Shown: one piece after another, positions 7,387-14,125 of the stretch
Numbering within the stretch: position 1 is the first letter of the stretch
Layout: each line of letters starts with the position of its first letter
Origin: Gracilimonas sp035704785
GTDB taxonomy: Bacteria > Bacteroidota > Rhodothermia > Balneolales > Balneolaceae
NCBI RefSeq assembly: GCF_035704785.1
Contig: NZ_DASSWP010000032.1
Coordinates: forward strand, 1 to 14,345
Length of the DNA: 14,345 nucleotides
Direction: 5' to 3'
Made by a program: the position numbers and the translations under genes
Notes under the pieces: model-generated
Database searches by the model: none
What the model was told of the DNA's origin: nothing
The model's input: only the letters and a program-made list of their open reading frames with translations

Positions 7387-7728
7387 TTAAAGCTTGAACG
7401 GCTCTTTCGACAATTTTTCCAGCCAATTCAGGTATTCCTCATTTCCTTCATCTTCCGTTATGGTCAATGAAATTATACAAGGCACTTCATAGCTGTGCAT
7501 GTCTTTTATAAGCCGGGTTACTTTTTGGACTCTTGAATAATGTGTTTTTACAAGAAGCACACATTCCTCATCTTCCTGAATCTCGCCATCCCACATGTAT
7601 ATAGATTGCATGCCATCTAATATATTGACACATGCGGCCAGTTTTTTCTCAACCAAGGCACGACCTATTTTTTGGGCTTCTTTTTTATCGGAAGTGGTAA
7701 CGTAAAGGAGGCGAAGGTTTTTATACAT
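7387..7728 (-). CDS. cutA: CutA family protein (divalent cation tolerance)
   Basis: A 113-residue protein of the usual CutA1 length (about 105-115), a very stable trimeric ferredoxin-like protein found in all domains. It shows the family features in order: VTTSDKKEAQKIGRALVEKKLAACVNI (read as VTTS at 10-13 and LAACVNI at 30-36), the SIYMWDGEIQEDEE strand-turn (42-55), LLVKT (58-62) and the conserved HSYEVPCI (78-85). E. coli mutants show copper sensitivity, but a general biochemical role is unsettled. No signal peptide. First gene of a minus-strand run with the crotonase gene (70 bases to its ATG) and the DUF2784 gene. It is divergent from the tRNA-Leu gene; I find no convincing promoter motif in front of it. 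Confidence 0.95.
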   Translation of the reverse strand: MYKNLRLLYVTTSDKKEAQKIGRALVEKKLAACVNILDGMQSIYMWDGEIQEDEECVLLVKTHYSRVQKVTRLIKDMHSYEVPCIISLTITEDEGNEEYLNWLEKLSKEPFKL

Positions 7729-7804
7729 GGTTTGTCAATATTCATCATTTAAAGATTCAATTTCCAATCAATTTTGGTCTCTTTTTGAGTATTAGTATTA
7801 AGAT

Positions 7805-7816
7805 CTGCTTAAGCAG
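7805..7816. promoter_or_regulatory. 12-bp palindrome between cutA and tRNA-Leu
   Basis: CTGCTTAAGCAG is a perfect palindrome in the 154-bp divergent region, about 20 bases upstream of the tRNA promoter's TTG and 77 bases upstream of the cutA start. It is richer in G/C than its surroundings, which makes chance a little less likely. It could be a regulator site; nothing shows which gene it would serve. Confidence 0.35.
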
Positions 7817-7836
7817 CAGTTTCTGTCTCAATTTGG

Positions 7837-7867
7837 TTGAATTCAGAAGTTTAAAACCTTATCTTTG
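7837..7867 (+). promoter_or_regulatory. Promoter of tRNA-Leu, Bacteroidota-type
   Basis: TTG (7837-7839), a 20-base spacer, then TATCTTTG (7860-7867), an exact match to the TAnnTTTG -7 element used by the primary sigma factor of Bacteroidota. The start site would fall about 10 bases before the tRNA. This is the best promoter candidate in the window and supports placement in the FCB group. No terminator is visible after the tRNA, so it may also feed tig-clpP-clpX. Confidence 0.6.
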
Positions 7868-7882
7868 CAAGCTCTGAATTTT

Positions 7883-7966
7883 GCGAGAGTGGCGGAATTG
7901 GTAGACGCGCTAGATTTAGGATCTAGTATTTTAACCGATGTGGGGGTTCGAGTCCCCCCTCTCGTA
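7883..7966 (+). tRNA. tRNA-Leu (anticodon UAG)
   Basis: An 84-base class II tRNA. The acceptor stem is GCGAGAG (7883-7889) with CTCTCGT (7959-7965), giving six Watson-Crick pairs and a terminal G-U. The discriminator is A7966, as leucine tRNAs require. The D arm contains the TGGCGGAATTGGTAGACGCG region. The anticodon stem is CTAGA/TCTAG (7910-7914, 7922-7926), with loop TTTAGGA and anticodon TAG at 7917-7919, reading CUN codons. A long variable arm lies at about 7927-7941. The T arm is GGGGG-TTCGAGT-CCCCC (7942-7958). CCA is not encoded. Confidence 0.97.
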
Positions 7967-8033
7967 CTTCCTTCCTAATAAAAATTGAAATCCTGTTCAT
8001 TTATTGAATTCACATAATTAAAGCGGAGAACAC

Positions 8034-9311
8034 GTGGATATTTCTGTAGAAGAGCTCACATCTGTAGACAAAGAAGTAACCTTGAAGGCTAAAAGAGAAG
8101 ATCTTCAAGAGGACTTCGACAAAGCTTACAAAAAATATAAAAGCCAAATTCAGCTTCCGGGATTTCGTCCTGGTAAAGTACCCATGGGTCTTGTGAAGAA
8201 GCGATTTGGCAAAGAGATAGAACAAGAAGAGATCAGCAGCATCGTTCAAAAGGTATTCGAGAAAGAAGTAGTGCCTGAATATGAGCCGGTTGGCGAAACT
8301 GAGATGCTCGAGTTCAACTGGGAAAACGACGAGCTGGAAGTGAAATTCAAGATCGGTTCCAAGCCTGAAGTTGAAATTTCAGACCTGTCTAAGATCAAAG
8401 TGAACAAAATGGTTCACGATGTAACTGATGAAGAGGTTGAGGAAGAGATCGAGCGCACCCTTGAGCGAGAAGGAAACTGGGAAGTTGTAGATGAGCCTGC
8501 TTCAAAAGAAACTCAGGTTATTGTAGATGTTGTTTCCAAAAACCATGGTGATGAGGATAAAGATCAAAAGATCGATCTTCGCAAAGATGATGCTGATGAT
8601 TTTCTGAAAGCCCTGAAAGGCAAAAAAGCAGGGGATGTTGTTGAAATGACCATCCCGCACGGCGATCACGAAGATGAACTTGAGATCACTCTGAAAAAAG
8701 TGCAAAAACTTCATGCAGCTGAGCTGAACGAAGAAATCATCAAAGACCAAAGTAACGGAGAGGCCTCGAACAAAGATGAGTTCAAAAGCTATATCAAAAG
8801 CCGTATGCAGGAGTATTACGACCAAACGGCTGAAGACTTGTTCAAGAATGATGTTGCAGATGCCCTTGTTGAAGCTCATGACTTTGAAGTACCGGAAACT
8901 TTTGTTGCCCAGATTCAGGGTTCTTATGTTGACCAACTGAAACAACAACAGGGCGGTGAATTACCTGATCATTTTGATCCTGAGGAGTATAAAGCACGAA
9001 TGAAAGACCGTGCTGTTCGTGAAGCCAAGTGGTCATTCATTAGCCAAAAGCTGCAGGAAACGTTTGAAGAGATCGAGATCAAACCAGAAGATATTGACGA
9101 ACATTTAGGAATGGAAGCCGCAAGATATGGCGTTGCTCCTGACCAATTGAAACAATATTATGCACAACAGCCTCAAATGCTTGAGCAGCTCCGCAGCAGC
9201 ATTCGCGAGAACAAAGTATTTGATATCCTTCAGGACAAAGTTGCCATCAAAGAACTTGGCAAAGATAAATACCGCGAATTGCAGGATAAGAAAGACAAAA
9301 AGAACAAATAA
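8034..9311 (+). CDS. tig: Trigger factor, ribosome-associated chaperone
   Basis: A 425-residue trigger factor (E. coli 432). It docks beside the ribosome exit tunnel and shelters nascent chains. The N-terminal ribosome-binding domain (about 1-115) contains the docking signature GFRPGKVP at 43-50. The central FKBP-type domain (about 150-230) is shortened and keeps only FLKALKGKKAGDVVEM of the usual pattern; the DF.G and F.GG segments of active prolyl isomerases are missing, so isomerase activity is doubtful. The C-terminal helical chaperone arms run from about 232 to 415, and the end is very lysine-rich (DKKDKKNK). The start is GTG at 8034, supported by GGAGA at 8025-8029; no ATG gives a better N-terminus. 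clpP follows after 18 bases, so tig, clpP and clpX form an operon. No terminator separates it from tRNA-Leu. Confidence 0.96.
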   Translation: MDISVEELTSVDKEVTLKAKREDLQEDFDKAYKKYKSQIQLPGFRPGKVPMGLVKKRFGKEIEQEEISSIVQKVFEKEVVPEYEPVGETEMLEFNWENDELEVKFKIGSKPEVEISDLSKIKVNKMVHDVTDEEVEEEIERTLEREGNWEVVDEPASKETQVIVDVVSKNHGDEDKDQKIDLRKDDADDFLKALKGKKAGDVVEMTIPHGDHEDELEITLKKVQKLHAAELNEEIIKDQSNGEASNKDEFKSYIKSRMQEYYDQTAEDLFKNDVADALVEAHDFEVPETFVAQIQGSYVDQLKQQQGGELPDHFDPEEYKARMKDRAVREAKWSFISQKLQETFEEIEIKPEDIDEHLGMEAARYGVAPDQLKQYYAQQPQMLEQLRSSIRENKVFDILQDKVAIKELGKDKYRELQDKKDKKNK

Positions 9312-9329
9312 CCGATTATTCAGGATACC

Positions 9330-9992
9330 ATGATTACTAAGCAACCTCTTTTTGAAGATCCAAATTTAGACAGCGTTCAACCCATTCAGAGCAATCTGGT
9401 TCCGATGGTTGTAGAAACAACCAGTCGCGGGGAACGCGCTTATGATATCTATTCCCGGCTCCTTAAAGACCGGATCATCATCCTTGGGTCTGCTGTAAAT
9501 GATGCTGTTGCAAGCTCCATCATGGCACAGCTTTTATTTTTAGAATCTGAAGATCCTGAAAAAGACATTCAGTTTTACATCAACAGTCCCGGCGGAGTTG
9601 TTTCTGCCGGATTGGCGATCTATGATACCATGCAACACATTAAATGTGATGTTGCAACAACCTGCATGGGAATGGCCGCGAGTATGGGTGCTGTATTATT
9701 AACTGCAGGCACAAAGGGCAAAAGAAGCTGCCTTCCTCACTCTCGCGTCATGATCCACCAACCACTTGGAGGCACACAGGGGCAGGCCAGTGATATAGAG
9801 ATCGAAGCTCGTGAGATCATTCGGGTTAAAAAAGAATTGAGCCAGATCTTAGCTGATCACAGTGATAATACAGTTGAGCAGATCATGGAAGATTCTGACC
9901 GTAACAAATGGCTTACTGCTAATGAAGCCAAGGATTACGGTTTGGTAGATAATGTGATACTCAAGAACAATAAGAAGAAAGATTCAAAATAA
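9330..9992 (+). CDS. clpP: ATP-dependent Clp protease proteolytic subunit, Ser-His-Asn variant
   Basis: A 220-residue ClpP, the barrel-shaped serine peptidase that degrades substrates delivered by ClpX. A propeptide of about 22 residues precedes the mature start LVPMVVETTSRGERAYD, as in E. coli. The oxyanion and substrate segment SPGGVVSAG is at 86-94, the nucleophile is S118 in GMAASMGA, and the base is H143 in SRVMIHQPLGG. The position of the catalytic Asp (E. coli Asp185 of the precursor, in TERDRFLSA) holds Asn192 in SDRNKWLTA; the codon at 9903-9905 is AAC. Listeria ClpP1 is known to have Asn at this site, so the protein can still be functional, but with altered activity. The lysine-rich tail (NNKKKDSK) is unremarkable. 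It sits 18 bases after tig and 28 bases before clpX, clearly co-transcribed. Confidence 0.96.
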   Translation: MITKQPLFEDPNLDSVQPIQSNLVPMVVETTSRGERAYDIYSRLLKDRIIILGSAVNDAVASSIMAQLLFLESEDPEKDIQFYINSPGGVVSAGLAIYDTMQHIKCDVATTCMGMAASMGAVLLTAGTKGKRSCLPHSRVMIHQPLGGTQGQASDIEIEAREIIRVKKELSQILADHSDNTVEQIMEDSDRNKWLTANEAKDYGLVDNVILKNNKKKDSK

Positions 9993-10020
9993 CCGGCATT
10001 TTCATTAAATTAAGCTTGTT

Positions 10021-11274
10021 ATGAGCGATAAAGATAAAAACAGCGATATTGTACACTGTTCATTTTGCAGTCGCTCCAGTCTGGAAGTGAACAGCATGGT
10101 GGCCGGTCCCGGCGTTTATATTTGTGACCGGTGTGTTGAAGATGCTTCAAGCATTATTGAAAGTGATCTTGCCTCACTTGCTCGTCGTCGGGAAAAAACT
10201 TACAAACCGATGCTCAAGCCGGTTGAGATCAAAACCAAGCTGGATGATTATGTGATTGGGCAGGAAATGGCAAAAAAGACCTTGTCTGTAGCCGTTTATA
10301 ATCACTATAAGCGTATTTCTGCAGAATCAGCTGAGATCGACGATACTCAGATCGAGAAATCGAATATCATGCTATTAGGGCCTACCGGTAGCGGCAAAAC
10401 TCTTCTAGCCCGCACTCTTGCCCGAATCATCGATGTACCTTTCACTATTGCCGATGCAACTGTGTTGACAGAAGCAGGTTATGTGGGCGAAGATGTTGAA
10501 AGTATTTTAAGTAATCTGTTGCAATCCGCTGATTATGATGTTGAGCGTGCAAAACGAGGCATCGTATACATTGATGAGGTGGATAAAGTAGCACGCAAAA
10601 GTGACAACCCTTCTATTACCCGTGATGTAAGTGGAGAAGGCGTGCAACAGGCACTCTTGAAGATACTGGAAGGAACAGTCGCTAATATTCCGCCTAAAGG
10701 AGGAAGAAAGCATCCCGAGCAAAGCTTTATTCAATTAGATACATCCAATATCCTTTTTATTTGCGGTGGAGCATTCTCAGGGCTTGAGCAGATCATTTCC
10801 AAACGACTTTCCACAAGTGTAATGGGATTCCATACCAAAGAGCAGGTTAAATTTGATAAGGATGATCCGGAAATTTTTACTCATGTAGAACCCGAAGATC
10901 TTCAGCAATATGGATTGATTCCTGAGCTTATTGGTCGCTTGCCTGTAATTGCAGGGCTTCATGAACTTTCTGATGATGCAATGCTTGACATTTTGACTGC
11001 ACCTAAGAATGCCCTTGTTAAACAATACACTAAATTGTTTAATATGGAAGATGTTGAGTTAGAAATCGAAAAAGAAGCACTGAAAGCTATCGTTCAGAGA
11101 GCTAAAGCCCGTAAAACAGGCGCTCGTGGTTTGCGCTCGATCATGGAGGCAGCTATGCTTGATATTATGTTTACGCTCCCTTCTATGAAGAACATTGCAC
11201 GCTGTGTGATTACAAAGGAGACTATTGAAAAGCAAGCCCCTCCCGTGTATGAAAAACAAAAAGCATCTGCTTAG
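10021..11274 (+). CDS. clpX: ATP-dependent Clp protease ATP-binding subunit ClpX
   Basis: A 417-residue AAA+ unfoldase (E. coli 424). The N-terminal C4 zinc-binding domain has C13, C16, C35 and C38. The Walker A motif is GPTGSGKT (120-127), the pore-1 loop is GYVG (153-156), Walker B is IVYIDEVDK with D185 and E186, and the pore-2 RKH is at 229-231. The Arg finger is R306 (ELIGRLP), and sensor 2 is GAR (367-369). The ClpP-docking loop reads M268-G-F270 instead of the common IGF or LGF. All residues for ATP hydrolysis and unfolding are present. It is the last gene of tig-clpP-clpX and is followed by a hairpin terminator; lon, often next in other bacteria, is absent here. Confidence 0.98.
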   Translation: MSDKDKNSDIVHCSFCSRSSLEVNSMVAGPGVYICDRCVEDASSIIESDLASLARRREKTYKPMLKPVEIKTKLDDYVIGQEMAKKTLSVAVYNHYKRISAESAEIDDTQIEKSNIMLLGPTGSGKTLLARTLARIIDVPFTIADATVLTEAGYVGEDVESILSNLLQSADYDVERAKRGIVYIDEVDKVARKSDNPSITRDVSGEGVQQALLKILEGTVANIPPKGGRKHPEQSFIQLDTSNILFICGGAFSGLEQIISKRLSTSVMGFHTKEQVKFDKDDPEIFTHVEPEDLQQYGLIPELIGRLPVIAGLHELSDDAMLDILTAPKNALVKQYTKLFNMEDVELEIEKEALKAIVQRAKARKTGARGLRSIMEAAMLDIMFTLPSMKNIARCVITKETIEKQAPPVYEKQKASA

Positions 11275-11282
11275 ACTATAAA

Positions 11283-11340
11283 AATAGCCTCTCTATTAAA
11301 TGATCAGAGAGGCTATTGATTTCTTATCCTTTCTATTTTT
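11283..11340 (+). terminator. Terminator after clpX
   Basis: A perfect 12-bp stem, AATAGCCTCTCT (11283-11294) with AGAGAGGCTATT (11306-11317), surrounds an 11-base loop. It is followed by a T-rich but interrupted tract to 11340. It starts nine bases after the clpX stop. Confidence 0.85.
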
Positions 11341-11341
11341 G
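11334..11341 (+). promoter_or_regulatory. Possible -7 element before the second histidine kinase
   Basis: TATTTTTG matches TAnnTTTG exactly and lies 24 bases before the ATG at 11365. The nearest upstream TTG (11316-11318) leaves only 15 bases of spacer, and the motif overlaps the T-rich tail of the clpX terminator, so it is a weak candidate. Confidence 0.25.
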
Positions 11342-11364
11342 GCTAAAAGGATTACCCTCTGCAT

Positions 11365-12702
11365 ATGAAACTCTTCGTCCCCTCAAATAAGATCAAGCTG
11401 ATCCTGGTTTTTTTACTCATATTTTTGGGGATCGGGTCTGTGGTTTATAATCAATACTTGGTTTCAAAGATATTAGAGCAAGAGCGTGCCAGTGTTGAGC
11501 TTTGGACAAGAGGAATTGAGTTCAATAGCCAGCCCGTAAATGAACAGGCTACAACCATGCTGCTGAAAGCCATCGATATTCTTAAGGATATTGAGGAAGT
11601 GCCAGACAGTGTTATTACTTTGATTGAAGATGCGGATGCTACCCGAAGCTCTAATGATTTTGTAAGTGAAGAGATCATACTTCAAGACCGATTTCGCATC
11701 CCAACAATACTAATTGACTCAAGCGATGTAATCCTTCACTCTCGTAATATTGACTCTCTCCGCCTCGAGACTCCTGAAAGTCGGCAAGAACTTGTACGTG
11801 AACTGAAAAGCCTGAGCACCCCAATTAATTTTGTATACGGGGATGAAAAAAGACAAATAACTCAATTTGTATACTATGGGGAAAGTCCCACGGTACAGAT
11901 GTTACGTTACTTCCCTTACATACAGATTTTGTTGCTGGGACTTCTTCTTGGTATCGGCTATACAACCTATAGAAGTATAACCCGGTCTGAGCAATCAAAT
12001 TTATGGGTAGGCATGGCTAAAGAGGCCGCCCACCAACTGGGAACACCTATTTCAAGCCTTTATGGATGGTTGCAGCTTTTAAAAGATGAATATCGCTATG
12101 AAGAAACAGTCGTCAATATTGCCAATGAGATTGAAAGAGATATTAAACGCTTAAGGGGTGTTGCAGAACGTTTTGGCAAAATAGGTTCCGAGCCTGAACT
12201 CAAAGCAATGGAAATCGGACCTATTTTAGAACAGGTGATGGTTTATATGGAACGTAGATTACCAAAACTAGGCAAAGATATTGAAATTCGTAAAACCCTG
12301 AATGCTCAAGCCAGGGTTAAGGCAAACCCTGAACTCCTGCAGTGGGCTATTGAGAATCTGGTTAAAAATGCTATGGATTCTCTTCGGGGTATTGAGGGCC
12401 GGGCGTACATTTCAATTACTTCAAAAGTACAAGAAGGAGAAGTTATCATTGATATAGAAGATTCGGGCACTGGCATTGATATCAAAAACGTAAAAAAGAT
12501 CTTCAAGCCTGGTTTCAGCACAAAAAAAAGAGGATGGGGGTTAGGCCTCAGCTTGACAAAACGTATAATAGAAGAATATCACAATGGAAGTATTTTTGTT
12601 CTGAGATCAGAACTTAATGAAGGGACTACTATGAGGGTTACTCTAAATATTCTTAAAAACGAAGAGAAGATCTATCCTATGTTAGATCAGTCGCCGGTAT
12701 AG
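11365..12702 (+). CDS. Membrane sensor histidine kinase
   Basis: A 445-residue sensor kinase. TM1 (about 10-29) and TM2 (about 184-202) bracket a periplasmic domain of about 155 residues with no family I recognise; it begins with a helical, coiled-coil-like stretch (31-75). The phosphoacceptor is H223 in KEAAHQLGTPISSLYGW. The ATPase domain carries N331-LVKN335, D366SGTG370, the F-box FKPGF (380-384) and a G2 box GWGLGLSL (390-397). There is no HAMP or PAS domain. No response regulator lies beside it, so it is an orphan. AAGGA 13-17 bases before the ATG is too far to be a good ribosome site. The last 16 bases overlap the end of the convergent ECF sigma gene. Its ligand is unknown; a link to envelope stress with the neighbouring sigma factor is only a guess. 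Confidence 0.92.
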   Translation: MKLFVPSNKIKLILVFLLIFLGIGSVVYNQYLVSKILEQERASVELWTRGIEFNSQPVNEQATTMLLKAIDILKDIEEVPDSVITLIEDADATRSSNDFVSEEIILQDRFRIPTILIDSSDVILHSRNIDSLRLETPESRQELVRELKSLSTPINFVYGDEKRQITQFVYYGESPTVQMLRYFPYIQILLLGLLLGIGYTTYRSITRSEQSNLWVGMAKEAAHQLGTPISSLYGWLQLLKDEYRYEETVVNIANEIERDIKRLRGVAERFGKIGSEPELKAMEIGPILEQVMVYMERRLPKLGKDIEIRKTLNAQARVKANPELLQWAIENLVKNAMDSLRGIEGRAYISITSKVQEGEVIIDIEDSGTGIDIKNVKKIFKPGFSTKKRGWGLGLSLTKRIIEEYHNGSIFVLRSELNEGTTMRVTLNILKNEEKIYPMLDQSPV

Positions 12703-13262
12703 CCTCTTTTTTTTGCGTACTCCAACAACTCTGTCTTAAGCAGGTTTCGCCCACGATGCAGTCTAGAACGAATAGTACCTATGGGTACATCCAGCATGTT
12801 TGCTATCTCTTCATAAGTATATCCCTCAACATCACACAACAATACCACTGTCCTAAAATCTTCGGGAAGACGGGTCAATGCATTCGAAAGGTCATCATCC
12901 ATCATCTCTCTGAACATCAAGTTTTCCAGATCTGAAGTTTCAGTACGCTCGGCTCGAATTGATTCATAGTAAGAAGATACTTCTTCGTAATCTACCTGAG
13001 ATGGTTTTTTGGAGGTCTTACGGTAATTGTTAATAAATGAATTCTTTAAAATTCTAAACATCCATGCTTTCGCATTCGTACCCCTCTCATAGCTGCTGAA
13101 AAAACGATAAGCTTTTACAATGGTATCCTGAACAAGATCTTCCGCATCGTTGGGATCGGTAGTTAACCGAAGGGCAAAATTATATAACGCATCCATATGA
13201 GGGATGATCTCTTCATCAAAATCCTTCTGTTTTTTAATTTCATCTCTCGTTAACTGAGACAT
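12687..13262 (-). CDS. ECF-type RNA polymerase sigma factor
   Basis: A 191-residue sigma-70 family factor of the extracytoplasmic-function group, with regions 2 and 4 only. Region 2 (about 22-83) shows NFALRLTTDPNDAEDLVQDT, then KAYRFFSSYERGTNAKAWMF and RILKNSFINNYRK; the GTNAKAWMF...NSFINNYR pattern resembles the SigR/SigH-like ECF branch. Region 4 (about 125-180) has ALTRLPEDFRTVVLLCDVEG and the helix-turn-helix YTYEEIANMLDVPIGTIRSR (149-168), followed by LHRGRNLLK. ECF factors of this branch are usually held by a zinc-binding anti-sigma encoded next to them, but no such gene follows: the downstream gene is the convergent histidine kinase, overlapping by 16 bp. The 137-bp upstream region holds no ECF autoregulatory promoter that I can identify. 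The regulon cannot be deduced. Confidence 0.93.
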   Translation of the reverse strand: MSQLTRDEIKKQKDFDEEIIPHMDALYNFALRLTTDPNDAEDLVQDTIVKAYRFFSSYERGTNAKAWMFRILKNSFINNYRKTSKKPSQVDYEEVSSYYESIRAERTETSDLENLMFREMMDDDLSNALTRLPEDFRTVVLLCDVEGYTYEEIANMLDVPIGTIRSRLHRGRNLLKTELLEYAKKRGYTGD

Positions 13263-13351
13263 TTATCCATCCCTGATTTTTTCAATATCACTAATTGTAA
13301 CTTCTACCTTTCGTAATAATATATTCTAAAAGTATAATAGGTAGAGAATAC

Positions 13352-13363
13352 TTTAATATTAAA
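13352..13363. promoter_or_regulatory. AT-only palindrome upstream of the ECF sigma gene
   Basis: TTTAATATTAAA is a perfect 12-bp palindrome about 90 bases upstream of the sigma factor start. It shares the half-site CTTTAATA with the inverted repeat at 2403-2423. Pure A/T content makes chance likely. The rest of the 137-bp gap holds nothing else that I recognise. Confidence 0.2.
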
Positions 13364-13399
13364 TAGATTGTATTGATTGACCCATTAATAATTTTCTCT

Positions 13400-14125
13400 T
13401 TATGACAGAAAAGCAATTACCATTATATCATAAATAGCATGAGTCCATGCTGCTACACCAAAACCTCTCCAAACATAAACTCCATTTAGAATTAATCCAA
13501 ATAAAAAACGATACATAAAAGAACCAAGAGTAAAAGCATCTCCCATAGACCCAACGTAATGCACCGCAGAGAATAATAAGGCTGAAAGCACTACTGCAGC
13601 CGTTATACCCGCCCATTTTTTGCCTAAAATTTTTGTAAAAATAAGTATAAACAACGTCACTAATATCACTCTGAAGAATAACTCTTCATAGAGTCCTGCC
13701 CCCAGTGACAACGCCAATTTCTGAATTACAGACAAACTGTTGATTGGATCAGAGGCTGCCATATTCAGCATAAATGAAACCAAGTGCTGACTTATAAAAG
13801 CCACGACAATTGCGTAAATCGTAGCTTCTAAAATAAGAACTGGAAAATAGATGAATTTAAGCTCACGCAGACGTTCCCGTTCCTTATAAAGAATAAAAAG
13901 TCCGATAATTGCCACGAGCAATAGAGAAAAAGAGACTGCATTTACACCAAGATAGGTGAAAAGAGTTTTGATCCATACATCCACACTTATGCGAACAATG
14001 GCATCACCGGAGGGCTGGGAAATAATAATTAGAAACTCATACAGCAGAAAAAGTGGTAAGCTTACCAAGAAACTATAGAGAAGGTTATTTGTGTTCTCAA
14101 AATATTTCCTGGCGTGATTATTCAT
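13400..14125 (-). CDS. CPBP-family intramembrane metalloprotease (Abi/CAAX-type)
   Basis: A 241-residue multi-spanning membrane protein with about eight hydrophobic segments (for example 16-36, 64-81, 91-118, 134-146, 172-186, 204-218). The CPBP motifs of glutamate-type intramembrane proteases are complete: E147-E148-xx-R152 (YEELFFR), F185-xxx-H189 (FSAVH) and H229-xxx-D233 (WTHAIYD). Bacterial members include CAAX-prenyl-protease relatives and bacteriocin self-immunity proteins; the substrate here is unknown. Its ATG overlaps the end of the upstream RlpA-like gene by 8 bases (ATGAATAA), so translation is coupled. It does not overlap the sigma factor gene, which starts 137 bp downstream on the same strand; whether the two share a transcript is unclear, as I see no terminator between them. 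Confidence 0.9.
   Translation of the reverse strand: MNNHARKYFENTNNLLYSFLVSLPLFLLYEFLIIISQPSGDAIVRISVDVWIKTLFTYLGVNAVSFSLLLVAIIGLFILYKERERLRELKFIYFPVLILEATIYAIVVAFISQHLVSFMLNMAASDPINSLSVIQKLALSLGAGLYEELFFRVILVTLFILIFTKILGKKWAGITAAVVLSALLFSAVHYVGSMGDAFTLGSFMYRFLFGLILNGVYVWRGFGVAAWTHAIYDIMVIAFLS

Noticed and set aside
12669..12688. GATCTA/TAGATC inverted repeat at the end of the histidine kinase as a terminator
   Set aside because: The stem is only 6 bp, lies within coding sequence, and the following T-run (12706-12713) is about 18 bases beyond the stem.
13400..14125. CPBP protein as a bacteriocin immunity factor
   Set aside because: The family includes such proteins, but no bacteriocin precursor, peptidase or exporter gene is present, and coupling to an RlpA-like gene points elsewhere.
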